In this document: piece after piece, positions 22,449 to 33,322 of the stretch | Layout of the letters: each line of letters opens with the position of its first letter | Position numbering within the stretch: the first letter of the stretch is position 1 | NCBI GenBank assembly: GCA_024734495.1 | Contig: JALMQS010000088.1 | Location: forward strand, 930,001-994,000 | Reading direction: 5' to 3' | Length of the DNA stretch: 64,000 bases | Origin: Forficula auricularia | Lineage: Eukaryota; Arthropoda; Insecta; Dermaptera; Forficulidae | Position numbers and translations under genes: made by a program | The notes under the pieces: model-generated | Told to the model about the DNA's origin: nothing | The model's input: the letters and a program-made list of their open reading frames with translations, nothing else | Database searches by the model: none

Positions 22449-22703
22449 GGAAGGAGACAATAAAAGAGTGTGTCTTCTGTTGGAATTTTAAATTTTATTT
22501 ATAACGAGACTATAGTTTCGAGGGCTTTGCCCTCTTCATTCATACATTAATTACTGTGAATCAATTGTAATAGACTGATGAAGAGGGCAAAGCTCTCGAA
22601 TCTATAGTCTCATTATAAATAAAATTTATAATTCCAGCAGAAGACACACTCTTGTCTCCAATATATAAAAATTCTGCTACTTTCGGCACAAAAACTTTCA
22701 ATT
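22449..22703 (+). mobile_element. Hairpin element with 13-bp target duplication and hammerhead-like core
   Basis: TAATTCCATTGAT flanks it on both sides (22436-22448 and 22704-22716), and the homologous unbroken site is at 17380. Arms (about 22450-22540 and 22575-22655) pair over GGAGACAATAAAAGAGTGTG, ATTTATAACGAGACTATAG and the GAGGGC hairpin. On the plus strand it reads CTGATGA (22575-22581), A, GAGGGC-AAA-GCTCTC, GAAT, CTATAG, TC. The 3' tail TATAAAAATTCTGCTACT and the TCGGCA segment follow, then the target copy. Relatives: 38252-38476 and 40089-40255. Confidence 0.75.
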
Positions 22704-22856
22704 TAATTCCATTGATATTTGTTATTCACAAAATATAATTAATAATGTAGAATAATGATATCCACCAAGACAAAAAAAGCAAAAATAGCATAGCATAATA
22801 ATCTTTGAGTTCTTTTCCTTCAGGATTTTGTTTTCAAATCATTTATCTACTTCTAC

Positions 22857-23520
22857 TACTACTATTTTTTTTATGAAAATGATGAGAGAAGGAGTTACAC
22901 CAAAAAGGTGCAACCTCTAAAGGCCTGGGTTGGCCCCTCCATCGTGAAAAGAAGAAGAAGAAAGAATTTTATGGGCTGGGCGGGAGTCGAAGGTATCTGT
23001 TGATACGGGTCTTAAATAGCTGGAGGTTATAAGTCGCGGGAAAGATGGTGGCATGGAGCGAGTTCCAGTCTCTGGAGGTCATTAGGGATAAAAGAGTTGG
23101 CGAAAGCGCTTGTTCGACTTTTACCCAATTTGACAGCGAAGGGTGCTGAGCGTTTGAAAACCGCGTGTTTCTCATAAAGAGGGCATTAGGGGGGATAATT
23201 GATTTCAGCTCGACTGAACAGACACCGTGATAGTATCTGTAGTACAGGGAAAGGGAAGAAACGGTTCTACGGTGAGCCAGGGAGTCGAGTGAGTTGGTTA
23301 GAGCCGGGTCTCCTATTAGATTAATTGCTCGCTTCTGAATTGCATCCAGTGTAGCACCCCTCCACAGATGAGAGCCATATTCGAGACAGGGACGAATTTG
23401 AGCCTTATACAGTATAAGAAGTTGACTGGGAGTATAACAGCGTCTAGACCTAAATAGGAGACCAAGCTTGCGCGCTGCAGCTTTAGCAGTGGTTGAAGTC
23501 TTTTAGAAATATTTAGAGAA
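22857..23520 (-). mobile_element. LINE 3' end, copy 3
   Basis: The longest copy of the family. In minus orientation it begins near 23520 with fragments of coding sequence (RPCLEYGSHLW-like and LDAIQKRAI-like pieces), continues through TSRDWNSLHATIFPATYNLQ and ends RYLRLPPSP. The 3' UTR GGCCTTTAGAGGTTGCACCT and an A-rich tail at about 22857-22870 follow. Frameshifted. It is nested inside the hAT-like element. Confidence 0.75.
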
Positions 23521-24460
23521 TTATTTCTTAACATTTCCAAATTCTTGAATTAATTGAATGTTCTCTCTATATATATAATAACGAGTATCCAATTAGTTCA
23601 AGTGCAATAGTCAAAAGACCATTCCTAGACTAACAGAAATTAAGAAATTAACTAGTCTAAAACAGGTCTGCGATTATATTTGGAATTCTTGCCGTAGCTG
23701 CTATAAAGAAAGAGAGATCATTCTATCCGTGCACTTTTTAGTCATTTTTCTAGATTAATTCGTTTTAATTAATGAAATAATAAATATTTAAAAAAATGGA
23801 AATATGAGATGAAAAATAATTTTTAATTATTCTAAACTTGGTCATTTTTGTCACCTGATAGTTGAGCTTAATAATTTTGCTATTTATTAAATTTTATTCT
23901 GGAAAATAGGTTTAGGTAGGTATATGTAAATTCATATTTCTAAAAAGTAAATAATTATTGTGAAGCCAGGAGGAATATTTGTTTCTAGGTAGATAATTTT
24001 TATGAAATTTTAATAAAGAGACATTATTAAATATTTCTTTCAGTTCAATGTCTGATTGCAGTGTCATACATTTAATCATAAAGTTTGCAGTTAAAATATT
24101 TAAATCTAATAAGAATGGTTCATAATGTGCCAAAATGGTGATTATTTTTTCGGAAATTTCGATATATTTTTTCACATTCAAAATTGAAAATCTGCCTTTT
24201 ATTTTCGAAAACTTTCGGGAAGATTTTCTAATTTATTTTTATTTTAGAAAAAAAATATCAGGTCAAATTGTATCAGATATCTATTTTTTCCAGTAACATA
24301 AAAATCTCAATGTTTTAAGGAAATTTATAATGTTATGTCGGGCCGCATTAATTGCTGTACTGGGCCGCAGGTTGGACAGCCCTGTTCTAGATTAAATAGA
24401 TTAGGACAAAGAAAATTTATGGTGATTTTTTTTAATATTCAAAGGTTTGTTGTTTATTAC

Positions 24461-24657
24461 CATTGGCGATCGTCGGGATTGTGTGTTCCCAGGTGGAGGG
24501 GGTAAGATGTCTAGCCGAAGAGGCCGCTGTGCCTGAGGAGCTCCAGTTCCAGTGTTGTGTCCACCAACAGCCGGTACTGAATCGGAATGCGTATCCTGGA
24601 GGGATGCTGTATCTTCATTAGCGAGAGTGTCACAGCTGAGCGGATCCGATAACGTGT
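24461..24657 (-). CDS. NOS1AP: NOS1AP/CAPON, linker exon after the PTB domain
   Basis: A 197-bp exon with acceptor CTTTTTTTACAG and donor ATG/GTAATA. The G left by exon 55621-55777 plus its first two bases make GAC, and the frame reads DTLSDPLSCDTLANEDTASL, an acidic and Ser-rich part, then QRPLRLDILPPPPGN and QSRRSPM. It leaves in phase 0, matching exon 16080-16301. The position corresponds to the poorly conserved linker between the PTB domain and coiled coil in vertebrate NOS1AP. Assignment therefore rests on phase, strand and location rather than on residue identity. The retained GC content and absence of stops support a real exon. Confidence 0.8.
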
Positions 24658-24719
24658 CTGTAAAAAAAGAAAAAGAATTAAACAAAGAATCGACTAATCA
24701 ATTATTATCGAGTTGAAAA

Positions 24720-25779
24720 GTTATTATTTTGCCGAGAGATGCAGAGTTGTTGATTCATAAAGAGAAACAAAGAGGTTGTCCTCTGCTTGATGCAATCAAT
24801 CAAATAAATAAATAATATAACAGGTCATTCAATAAGTCGGTAGGATAAGTAAGAAAAAAACAAAATTTTGTCAAAACTCGATTTTATTATTCAACAAAGT
24901 TGCCTTCGAGGGCTATACAACGAGTATAGCGATTTTCTAACTTTTCGACACCACTTTTATAGTACGATTTCTTTTTCTCGTCAAAATAGGCCTCAGTTTC
25001 AGCGATTACTTCATCATTGGACTTCTTTAGGATTCTGGTGTGTAATACTGAAGCCATGTCTCATCCATTGTCACATATCGACGATAGAATTCCATTTTAT
25101 TGCGGTTTAACAGCGCCAAACACTCCTCTGAAGCATCGATTTTTGGTCGACTGTGAGCTCACGCGGCACCCACTTTGCACAGAGCTTTAGCATACCCAAA
25201 TGTTCGTGTAAAATGGTAAAAACACTACCCCTGATATCTTTACAATGTCAGCTAGCTCGTGCACTTTCAATTTGCGATCGTTCATAACCAATTTGTGGAT
25301 TTTTTTGTTTTCTGGAATAACAGCCTCTTTTGGGCATCCACTACGATCTGCATCATTTGTGCTGGTACGACCACGTATAAATTCAGCAATCCACTTCTCT
25401 ACCATTTGTCTCGATGGAGCAGCGATGGATAATGTTTATCAAGCCATTGTTTGATTTCCACTGTATTTTTTTTCATCAAAAAGCAATGCTTTATTAAAAC
25501 TCGAAATTCACTTTTTTTCAATAACAAAAGTTGCTTCACACAAAATGCTATAACTCACGAATCAATAGTCAGATTGCTATCAAATTTATACACATATCGT
25601 TTGAAGGTTAGTACTAAATAAAAATCATATGGAAAAAATTCTAGTAACTCCGTCTATGTGTCATCCTACGGACTTATTGAATGGCCTAATATATACATAT
25701 ATATATATATATATTTGATATATATGTGTGTATGTTTATTTGCATCAAGCAGAGGACAGCCTCTTTGTTTCTCTTTATG
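24720..25779 (-). mobile_element. Hairpin element with 20-bp target duplication, split by a mariner
   Basis: AATTATTATCGAGTTGAAAA occurs at 24700-24719 and 25780-25799. Arms AAAGAGAAACAAAGAGG and the adjoining TCCTCTGCTTGATGCAA (about 24760-24795) are complemented at 25740-25779. A one-sided segment at 24720-24758 carries TTTTGCCGAGAG, the same tail motif (TCTCGGCAAAA when reversed) seen in the 22449 and 38252 elements. The loop now holds a mariner copy and a (TA)n run; no hammerhead-like core remains visible. Confidence 0.7.
24820..25689 (-). mobile_element. Mariner-like element, internally deleted, copy 2 with both ends
   Basis: Terminal repeats AGGTCATTCAATAAGTCGGT and (reversed) TTAGGCCATTCAATAAGTCC are flanked by TA on each side. 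Reversed, it encodes the same transposase pieces as the copy at 14712: HTH part, a frameshift, TMDETW-type segment, then the direct jump from ESKRS-equivalent to the DEVIAETE/YFDEKEK C-terminal part. Catalytic positions two and three are missing. Unlike copy 1 it retains the HELADIVKIS segment and both ends. It sits in the loop of the hairpin element 24720-25779. Confidence 0.88.
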
Positions 25780-26565
25780 AATTATTATCGAGTTGAAAAT
25801 ATTTCTAAATCAAAATAACAATGGAAATTCTCCGGGTAGAATTTAAATAAGTAAGGTGATTTGCCCATCCATATTAGGTACATGAGCCCATAAAAAGATG
25901 ATAATAATTTTTAGGTATTGTATTTTTGTACAATATTTAATTAGTCTCATAGTTTGTATATAAATCACGATATTTTATACTACTCATCTATATATCTTTG
26001 AACAACACGGATCTTTAATGAATAAATAAATTGGAGAAATTTAAAAAACTTACATAGGCGTCCTTTTTTTGTTTGTTCTATTACAATTGGGTACATAAAA
26101 AGTAAAATAGAGGGATTTGATAAAATTTTAAGAAACTCATGAAGGGGTCGACGGTCAAAGAAGTTTAGCGACCACTGCTTTAAAATAGCCTCATATTAAA
26201 TTTAAAGCATTATTAACTCCGATAATTCCGGGGAAATTGTGATATCTTGAAATGAAAGCAGTATACTACATGAACGTATTAATAAATTTCTTAGATCTAG
26301 GCATCTTTTGTATTTACATGTTATTTTAAAATTAATAAGGAAAAAACTATTGTCAAATGATTATTTACTTTACAGCAGAGCCTAAATTTTACGCAGCTAT
26401 AAAGAAGAGGTGACCAACTGATTGCCTATATTCAGGCGTATGGTGCGTACAAGGCTAGAATACGTTCGCATTAGAGTGGCCCTTATTTCATCAACTTTCA
26501 AAAAGTTTACATCCCACCCGGCTATCTTGTTCAGATCAACAAAAAAACGATATGTACAAAATTTT
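25692..26565. other. AT-rich intronic DNA
   Basis: Starts with a (TA)n microsatellite at 25692-25730 and the end of the hairpin element, then AT-rich sequence without a supported gene. A repeat-like phrase GGACAAGTGCGAGCCGA at about 26575 is shared with 13205. Confidence 0.4.
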
Positions 26566-26920
26566 AGTTCAATCGGACAAGTGCGAGCCGACCCTCAACG
26601 GCCATGAAGTTTGGAAAATAATATTTTGAGAATTATTTTATTTGTAATTATTTGTAAACACTAGTAATGGAAATTAATTTGAGTTTTAATTAATTAGTGC
26701 ATTTTTTCGATAGCATGAGATTTGCTAGTGCTAACTTAATATGAAAAATCACCGAATGTTTGCCTTGTGAATTATGTAATGCATTTTTCATTAATATTAT
26801 TGGATAGACTTATACTATTATTATAAGTCTTACCATATACAATTATTATGATTATTTTTACTATTATAATTATTATTAGATAAACTTATTTGATAATTTT
26901 TCTGTTTTTAATTTAGGTAT

Positions 26921-27148
26921 CGGAGTCAGGTTGGCCGAGTGGTTTAAGTGTATGCCTTCTAATCAAGCTAGCGCGGGTTCAAGCCGGACTTGCTGCAAAT
27001 ATTTGACTGGCTATAATCTGATTCCTTCAGGGGAAGGTAATGGGAAACCACCACTGTGAAAAATTTCCCCAGGAAAATTACAATGCAGAGGATACTCTCC
27101 ATAGTAATCGCCGACGCTCGGAATCGAGTATGGCACTTAAAGAAGAAG
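26921..27148 (+). mobile_element. tRNA-derived SINE with 11-bp target duplication
   Basis: AATTTAGGTAT flanks it at 26910-26920 and 27149-27159. The head carries an internal RNA polymerase III promoter: box A-like TTGGCCGAGTGGTTTAAG (26931-26948) and box B-like GGGTTCAAGCC (26975-26985), as in Ser/Leu-type tRNAs. A tRNA-unrelated body follows and the copy ends in a short (AAG)n tail. It is not a functional tRNA gene, because the 3' acceptor half does not fold back on the 5' end. The exact duplication suggests a fairly recent insertion. Confidence 0.85.
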
Positions 27149-27519
27149 AATTTAGGTATATACTTCGTTTACTTATTTTGTAAGCAAGCAAAATATGATG
27201 TTGTCTTTGATAAATGATTATTTTCAAATATTGTTTGTGCTAGGTGTTTTTTACGGGTTCTTCATAGACTTGCAAAATCACATCAACTTCTTCAGGTAGT
27301 TTCACACACAAAAGAAAATATTTCATTTCAAATTTATCCCTTCACAATTTTTTAATCAAGATAAAAGAAATACCGAGTAATAGATGCAGTTGATGAATGC
27401 CTATATCGTCGCCTTAGAGTGTAAACCTGCTAACTCACAACAAGGAAATTTTACAGGGAAGTGAAAAAACAAACAAAATTTAATATTGTTGTTTTGGAAA
27501 TAAACTATTTTTCCACATT

Positions 27520-27735
27520 TTTTTTTAATGCAAGAAGGGGTCCACCAGTAAAGATGCAGCCCCTATGGATCTAGAAAGACCCTTGCATTACCGAAGAGAA
27601 GGGAAAGTTGATTAAGTGGGAGGGTGTAGACGTAGGTGTTTATGTATTCGGGTTTTGAAGGTTTCAAGATTATAAGTGCTGGGAAAGATGGAGGCTGGAA
27701 GAGAGTTCCAGTTCCTTGAAGTCATGAGGATATAC
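27520..27735 (-). mobile_element. LINE 3' end, copy 4 (diverged)
   Basis: Reversed, it shows a coding remnant with TTCCAGCCTCCATCTTTCCC and CTTATAATCTTGAAACC, then the UTR and a T-run (the A tail) at 27520-27528. More diverged than the other copies. Confidence 0.55.
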
Positions 27736-28239
27736 GTTTTCTTTCTACAATTTACGGTGGTAATTTTATGTAGCAGTTTTACATGGACGATGTTGCATCT
27801 CTTTTTCTTTCGAACTGTATTAATATGTCATATATGATAAACAATGAATTTAGCAGGAATACACTCTAAAGCGACGATATAATTTATAATTTATAACTGG
27901 AATATCATAACTTGGACATATAATATCATAACTGGAATATCATAGCTTTCCGGGTTCTAGATATTACAAAAATTGTTAGCAGATTTACACTCTAAGGTGA
28001 CGATATGTATTTTGGTGTACCTAAGTCAACTCGATCTCGTGTCCTGTTACGATATCTCTTTCCTCCTATTTAGGTAACCACTCGTCCGTTATCTAAACCA
28101 GGCCTGGCCTACCCGAAGCCATATCAATAGTTGACATTTACTATTATTATTTAATATGTCATTCTTCATGTAATCATAGGGAACCTTTCTTTTAATTACT
28201 TTAATGCGATTTAAAATATATTTTGAAATACCTGATAAA

Positions 28240-28515
28240 AAACAATTCGTTATATAAATCGAACAAGCGCTTTCGCTAACTCTTTTATTCCTATGACCTC
28301 CAGGGAATGGAACTCGCTCCCACCCACTGTCTTCCCCGCGACTTATAACCTTCAGCTGTTTAAGACCCGTATCCACAGATACCTTCGACCCCTACCCACC
28401 CCATAAAAACCTTTCTTCTTCCTCTTTTCATGATGGAGGGACCAACCCAGGCCTTTAGGGGATGCACCTTTTTGGTGTAACACCTTCTCTCATCATTTAA
28501 ATTAAAAAAAAAAAA
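28240..28515 (+). mobile_element. LINE 3' end, copy 5
   Basis: Starts near AACAAGCGCTTTCGCTAACT, includes PMTSREWNSLPPTVFPATYN, ends RYLRPLPTP, then the UTR GCCTTTAGGGGATGCACCTT and TTGGTGTAAC, and a 14-A tail at 28502-28516. The last 40 codons are intact. Confidence 0.75.
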
Positions 28516-28519
28516 AATG

Positions 28520-29555
28520 ACCCCGGACCGTAAGTAAGTCCGTGGAGGGCCGGATGCGGCTCACGAGTCTTGGTTTGACCAGGCCTGCCCTAGATTATGG
28601 AAGAAACTATCCCCTTTATGCGAAATATGCTTAATTAATGGTATCTGCCATGGGGTTAAGGGTTGGGGTTACATGTTAGCAATGATCGATTCAGTTGAAA
28701 ATATTTATTCGCTATGTTCGGTTTCAAATTCAAACACATTTTTGATCACTAATCAACATTCCTTTCCAATAATGAAGTTGTTGAAATGTAATTTCTTATG
28801 CGAGTTCGGGCGCCCAATATTTATATAATAAGATTAATTTGCAGCAACGCTAACCTAATGCTGACGACAGGGGTGCTGATGCCGTCGGTGTATTTGTGTT
28901 TTGAGTCAAGATAAGTAGAGGCAAATTTGAAATATAATTGTAACTTTAACTCGAATTTTGAAATGAAAGACTCCAATTGATTTTAAATTAAGAAACATTA
29001 AATATATTGATAATTAGTCCCCCCCCCCTTTCACCAATCAAAAATTAAATATTCAATTCGCTTTTTTTTGTGCACAGAAGAAGAAATTAATCACATCTTA
29101 TTTGATTTATATTTTATATATTATTTGTTTATTTTTTAATAATAGGCCACTTTTTTAGAATTTTTTAAAAATCTAAATTTTGTTATTCTTTTTTATTATT
29201 TTTACAAAATTGAACGACTTAAGACACGCATGCCCATGAGTTTCTCATGGCAATACTGGATGGAGCAACCTATCATACAAACAACACCTGATCTCTTTTA
29301 AATATTTGGAGCCTTATATCGATTATCGATCCCAAATTTTAAAAAAATGATATAATATAATTCTCCTCCTCACACGATCCCACTTATTTAAATAAATCTA
29401 TTTCCACACAAAAAATATCACAATGCTGTAGATTATAGAAAAAAAAATACTTCCAGATTGATATCTAGAGCCTCATTTCTGTAGCTGTGTCAGGACGAAA
29501 ATGAGGCGAAACTTTTAAGAGACTATGTATTTTCGGGAGTTTACAGGTATACATT
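28520..29555. other. Intronic DNA, no gene seen
   Basis: Contains a phrase GGGCCGGATGCGGCTCACGA at about 28550 that resembles hAT-like element ends (compare 22365), but no boundary could be set. Confidence 0.35.
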
Positions 29556-29559
29556 TAGA

Positions 29560-29690
29560 GTGTGGTTTTTTAAGAGGAATAAAATTTTTGGAACGAGACG
29601 CCGCCCGCCAGTGCACTAGCCCGGAGGGCCGAGCTTCGAGGGCGTGCCGAAGGCTCGCACGAAAGCTCGTTGTTAAAGATTTAACGCATG
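29560..29690 (+). repeat. GC-rich interspersed repeat, copy 1 of 2
   Basis: Shares GTG(A/G)TTTTTTAA(A/G), TTTTTGG and CGAGACGC(C/T)GCCCGCCAG with 62218-62300, then continues in a GC-rich block ending GAAGGCTCGCACGAAAGCTC. Class unknown. Confidence 0.5.
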
Positions 29691-30010
29691 GTAGTTGGGT
29701 ATTTATATAGAATAATATTAATTAGTGAAGTGAAAATGCATGACATTACTTTTCAGGAAATAAATTATCAATTCTCAATCTTCTTCTTTGATCACATTCG
29801 AATAATTAATCGGCTTCAACGCGCATGAATTAGACGAGAACAATTCATATATTAAAATTGGTATAAAATAGAAAAAAAAAATAATTAAATCTATTGGGAA
29901 CCTCGGCGTGGCTTAATTTTTTGCCGTCTAGTCTAGGTCGAAGAATGAATTACAGAAGGAAGGCTACTTTAACCAGCTGATAAGCGATATTATAATTAAA
30001 ATTATTACTA

Positions 30011-30211
30011 ATGCGAATAACAATAAAAGAAATATGCAAATTTACTTGTAGTACATCTACTAGTAGAAATTTTATTGGTGGAGAAAATTTAATCGATCGG
30101 GGTCACATATTAAATTGTGGTAAAGTGGATACTAATAGTGAAAGTGACACACTCCAATTGTATTTTGTTGTTTTGTTATATTATACAAATTTTTGTCGGA
30201 GCTGTCAGTAA
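30011..30211 (+). other. Short open frame, not supported as a gene
   Basis: A 66-codon frame in AT-rich intron, with no recognisable motif or splice context. Listed only to account for the stretch. Confidence 0.08.
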
Positions 30212-30273
30212 AAATCACAGAAGTAAGGGTAGGTAAAATTATTTAATTACCAATATTTATGCCAACTTTTTTT

Positions 30274-31256
30274 AAAGGGTATAGCCAGAAATGCATGGTA
30301 AAATCTGCCCCCGCAGCGATTTCTATTAGCCCTTTGGGAATTGTTCCAAATAAATATAATTCAGCCAAATTGTCAGCTCTTTTTTAACCGACTTAAAAAG
30401 GAGGAGGTTCTCAATTCAACTGAATTTTTTTTCTGTCTATGTTACCTGATATCTTCGCCATTTGTGAACCGATTTTGATGATTTTTTTGCATTGGCTTCA
30501 GTCTAGTTTCCGATTGGTAAACATATATAAGCGAGCGTACCCGCCAAACGTACTAAGTGAGATCCGTCGAGTTCGATACATAAAATTTATATTTTTGGCA
30601 CCGACTTCAAAAGGTGATTTCATGTTAATATTTCTTAGTTTAGTTGTAACTAAATAAGATAATTATTTTATATCTTTTAGTGTATTTTTTTTATTTTTGA
30701 GTTTTTATTATTGTATTTGGTGCATTTAGTTTTTTTGAAGTCGTTTTTATTTTTTTCTTAAGCAGTTTTCGAGTTACTTGAAAAAACCTATTTATTTTTA
30801 TTTTAAATACAAGGTTAAAAAAAATCGTTTTTAATTTTTTTCATAACGTTCCACCACTTCAAAAAAATTCCTGACCATAAAGGAGTATAAATTGCATTTA
30901 CTGACAAAATTTGGTGATGGACACTTTCCAAAAACGCAGTCAAAACAATGATTTTAATTTTATTTCTTTTCTTAAAAATCTGCTTTCCTTCTGGGAATCA
31001 TAACTAAAGTGTTGTTTCATGCCTTTTACTCACAAGTATTGGGAAAAAATCTTCTTTTGTTAATTTTTAATTTTACTATTAATAAAAAATATAAAATCAA
31101 AAAATAGGTTTTTCCAAATAATTCGAAAACTGCTTAAAATTAAGAGATGAAAATTTGCCTGAATTATTTTTATTTGGTACCAAAACGATCCCCAAAGTTC
31201 TAATAGAAATTGCGGCGGGGGCAGATTTACCATGCATATCCGGCTATATCCTTTGC
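30274..31256. mobile_element. Inverted-repeat element interrupted by a second element
   Basis: The left end (AAAGGGTATAGCCAGAAATG, then TGCCCCCGC) is complemented at the right end (GCGGGGGCAGATTTACCATG, then CCGGCTATATCCTTT). The arm match continues inside as CTTAAGCAGTTTTCGA (30756-30771) against its complement near 31122-31137. The left arm is split between about 30385 and 30748 by another element. No ORF of interest. Confidence 0.65.
30386..30746 (+). mobile_element. Nested repeat starting AACCGACTTAAAAAGG
   Basis: Begins AACCGACTTAAAAAGGAGGA and ends TTTTTTTGAAGTCGTTTT, a short inverted match to its start. It sits between two parts of the left arm of the 30274-31256 element. The opening phrase is a familiar insect repeat, from memory. 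Contains GTTACCTGATATCTTCGCCA and ACCGACTTCAAAAGGTG. Confidence 0.55.
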
Positions 31257-31269
31257 GAAGCCTCTTCAA

Positions 31270-33320
31270 TAAAGACTCAAATTTATTTAATGGCAGACAG
31301 TTGATAACAGCCTAAATTCACTTCTTCTACATTTTTCTTTTTTTTTATTCTCCAATGTGGTCATTTAAACTATTATCGACTTGAAAATCATCATCATAAT
31401 TTAAATTATCAGTGAAAATACTTGGCTTTCTTTAAATGTTGCATGTTTGGAGGTGATGGTCTCAAGGGTCTGACTAGTTGCTCGGAAAGCTTACTAGTGC
31501 TTGGGTTCGACTCCCGAGGGAACAAGACCCACCTACATGCAATATAATCATATCTATTAAAAACTTTGACAAATGACCTAAATTCATTATCATATTCTTG
31601 AACTTTTTTGTGGTGTATCATAATTCATAGAAATATTATTTTTTAAGGATAATCTTTTTTTCTTTATCTTCTCGTAAAACAGATTGAACATTATTAATAA
31701 AAATTAGGGAACGCGGTGTTGGTTTATAGTGAAACATTTTATTAGGTAAATTATATTGAGTGGAGAAACAGAGAAAGATACCAGCAACTCCAACTTATTA
31801 TAATAAACATTATTAGATTTGTTGGAACAAGGTATTGAACTTCTGGGCAAATTAACAGAAGGGACTGCAATTTTTTTAAGATAATGTTTATGACTGACTA
31901 AAAAAATCAGAACTCTAAATACATGAATATAAATCGAAAAACTTCAAATTTACTGTAAATATTTAGTTTAGTTTTTATTATACTTACAAGATGGGGAATA
32001 ATTGTCTTGAGTAAAGTCCACAGAACATAGTCGCATGCTAAAAGTTATTTTTTCCCCCATTCTAAGTACTTTGACCCAAGCATCATGTCGATAAATTAAT
32101 TCCTCTTCACTAAATTTATTAATAATTTTCACTCTACTGTCATTTTTTGGGGAACAGATGAAAGAGAACTGCGTTTCATGCTTTGATACACGGCTTTTAC
32201 ACCCATAAACATAGCAATAAACATTACTTTTATTTTATGAGGAAATAATTCCATGACGACATGGGGTCTTTTTTATTAATTTATTTTAATTTTATTTATT
32301 AAGTTAATTAAATTAGATTAATTTTTATGTCATATTAATTTAATTAATACAAATTGTTTTTAAATTTTAAAACTGAGATCACAGCTGTCTAATGAATATT
32401 TAACCTACAGTCGTTAGTTTCAATTTAGACCACCAGTTAGCGTTTCGAAATTCTCAGTTTCCCATGCGAGGTATTAATGACTGAATCTGATTTTCTGTAT
32501 TTTGGTCATGAGGTTAGTTTGGGGAGAATAAGATGGCGGGTTAAGCCCTTTGTAATCTAAAGTGAACTTAGTGGCGAAAAACGAGGCGAATGATTCGGCT
32601 TTTTCAGGAGCGTTCCTGGCTACGGAACCATTTGGGTTGAAGAGGAGTAGAAATGAGGAAGATGCCAAATTTCGATTTAATGTCTTGAGCCATGAATAAA
32701 AAGCCCGCTTTCCATTGGAGATTCAAGACGGTCAGCCATTCTCTGATCGAATGATTTTATTTGCTTCGAAGATAATTTTCTTACAAAGACCTCGCGATAA
32801 TGATTTATAATTAGAAAAGTTTTGCAGAGCCTAAAGAGGAGTTACAGCCCATGTTTCCATTTATAATTTTAAGCACTACCATAAATTCGTCACTTTATTC
32901 GAAATAACGATAATTAATAGGATTTCTACCATTAAGCTGTCAATTAGTCACAACCCTCTAGACGTTATATTATTATACATAGGAAAGATTCAAATTGTTT
33001 TAGGGAGAAAAATATTATGGGGATTTTGCTTAAAATTCTTATAGAAAATTAAACTCTTAGCAACACTTTTCAGAATGGCGAAAATTGGAGAGTTAACGGG
33101 GAGGTAAATGTATCATTTTTATGGAATAATAGATTTTGTTCCAAAGATAACCTTCTGTCAAGACAGTCAGGGGAGGGGTGAATTACTGATTTAGATGATA
33201 ATAGCCAAGTCCCTCCACTTTTAGTCTTCAAACTCTGCGTTCTCTTTATATTTTGATTTTTAGAGATTTGAGGGGTTTTTTAGAATATGTGCTTAAAATT
33301 TTCATGAATATAAGTACATA
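31270..33320. other. AT-rich intronic DNA
   Basis: No gene supported. A segment at about 31711-31745 (GGTGTTGGTTTATAGTGAAA) resembles the tail of the hairpin element at 39330 (GGTGTTGGTTCTAGGTGAAA), suggesting a relative's tail. The phrase CTAAAGTGAACTTAGTG near 32558 also occurs in the palindrome at 20036-20256. Confidence 0.4.
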
Positions 33321-33322
33321 TA

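Larger units (their letters stand above)
22365..24384 (+). mobile_element. hAT-like non-autonomous element with nested insertions
   Basis: Ends CAGGGGTGTCCAACCT and AGGTTGGACAGCCCTG form a 16-bp imperfect terminal inverted repeat of hAT type. Flanks are related (TTTCTAAT and TTCTAGAT), compatible with a worn 8-bp duplication. Within it sit a hairpin element (22449-22703) and a LINE 3' end (22857-23520). The remaining sequence has no intact transposase; an 89-codon minus-strand frame at 23912-24181 is unrecognised. A second left-end fragment is at 17312. Confidence 0.65.

Noticed and set aside
26929..27000. tRNA gene (Ser/Leu-like box A and box B)
   Set aside because: No acceptor-stem complement or T-loop completion, and the sequence continues into a 228-bp unit with an 11-bp target duplication and AAG tail; it is a SINE.
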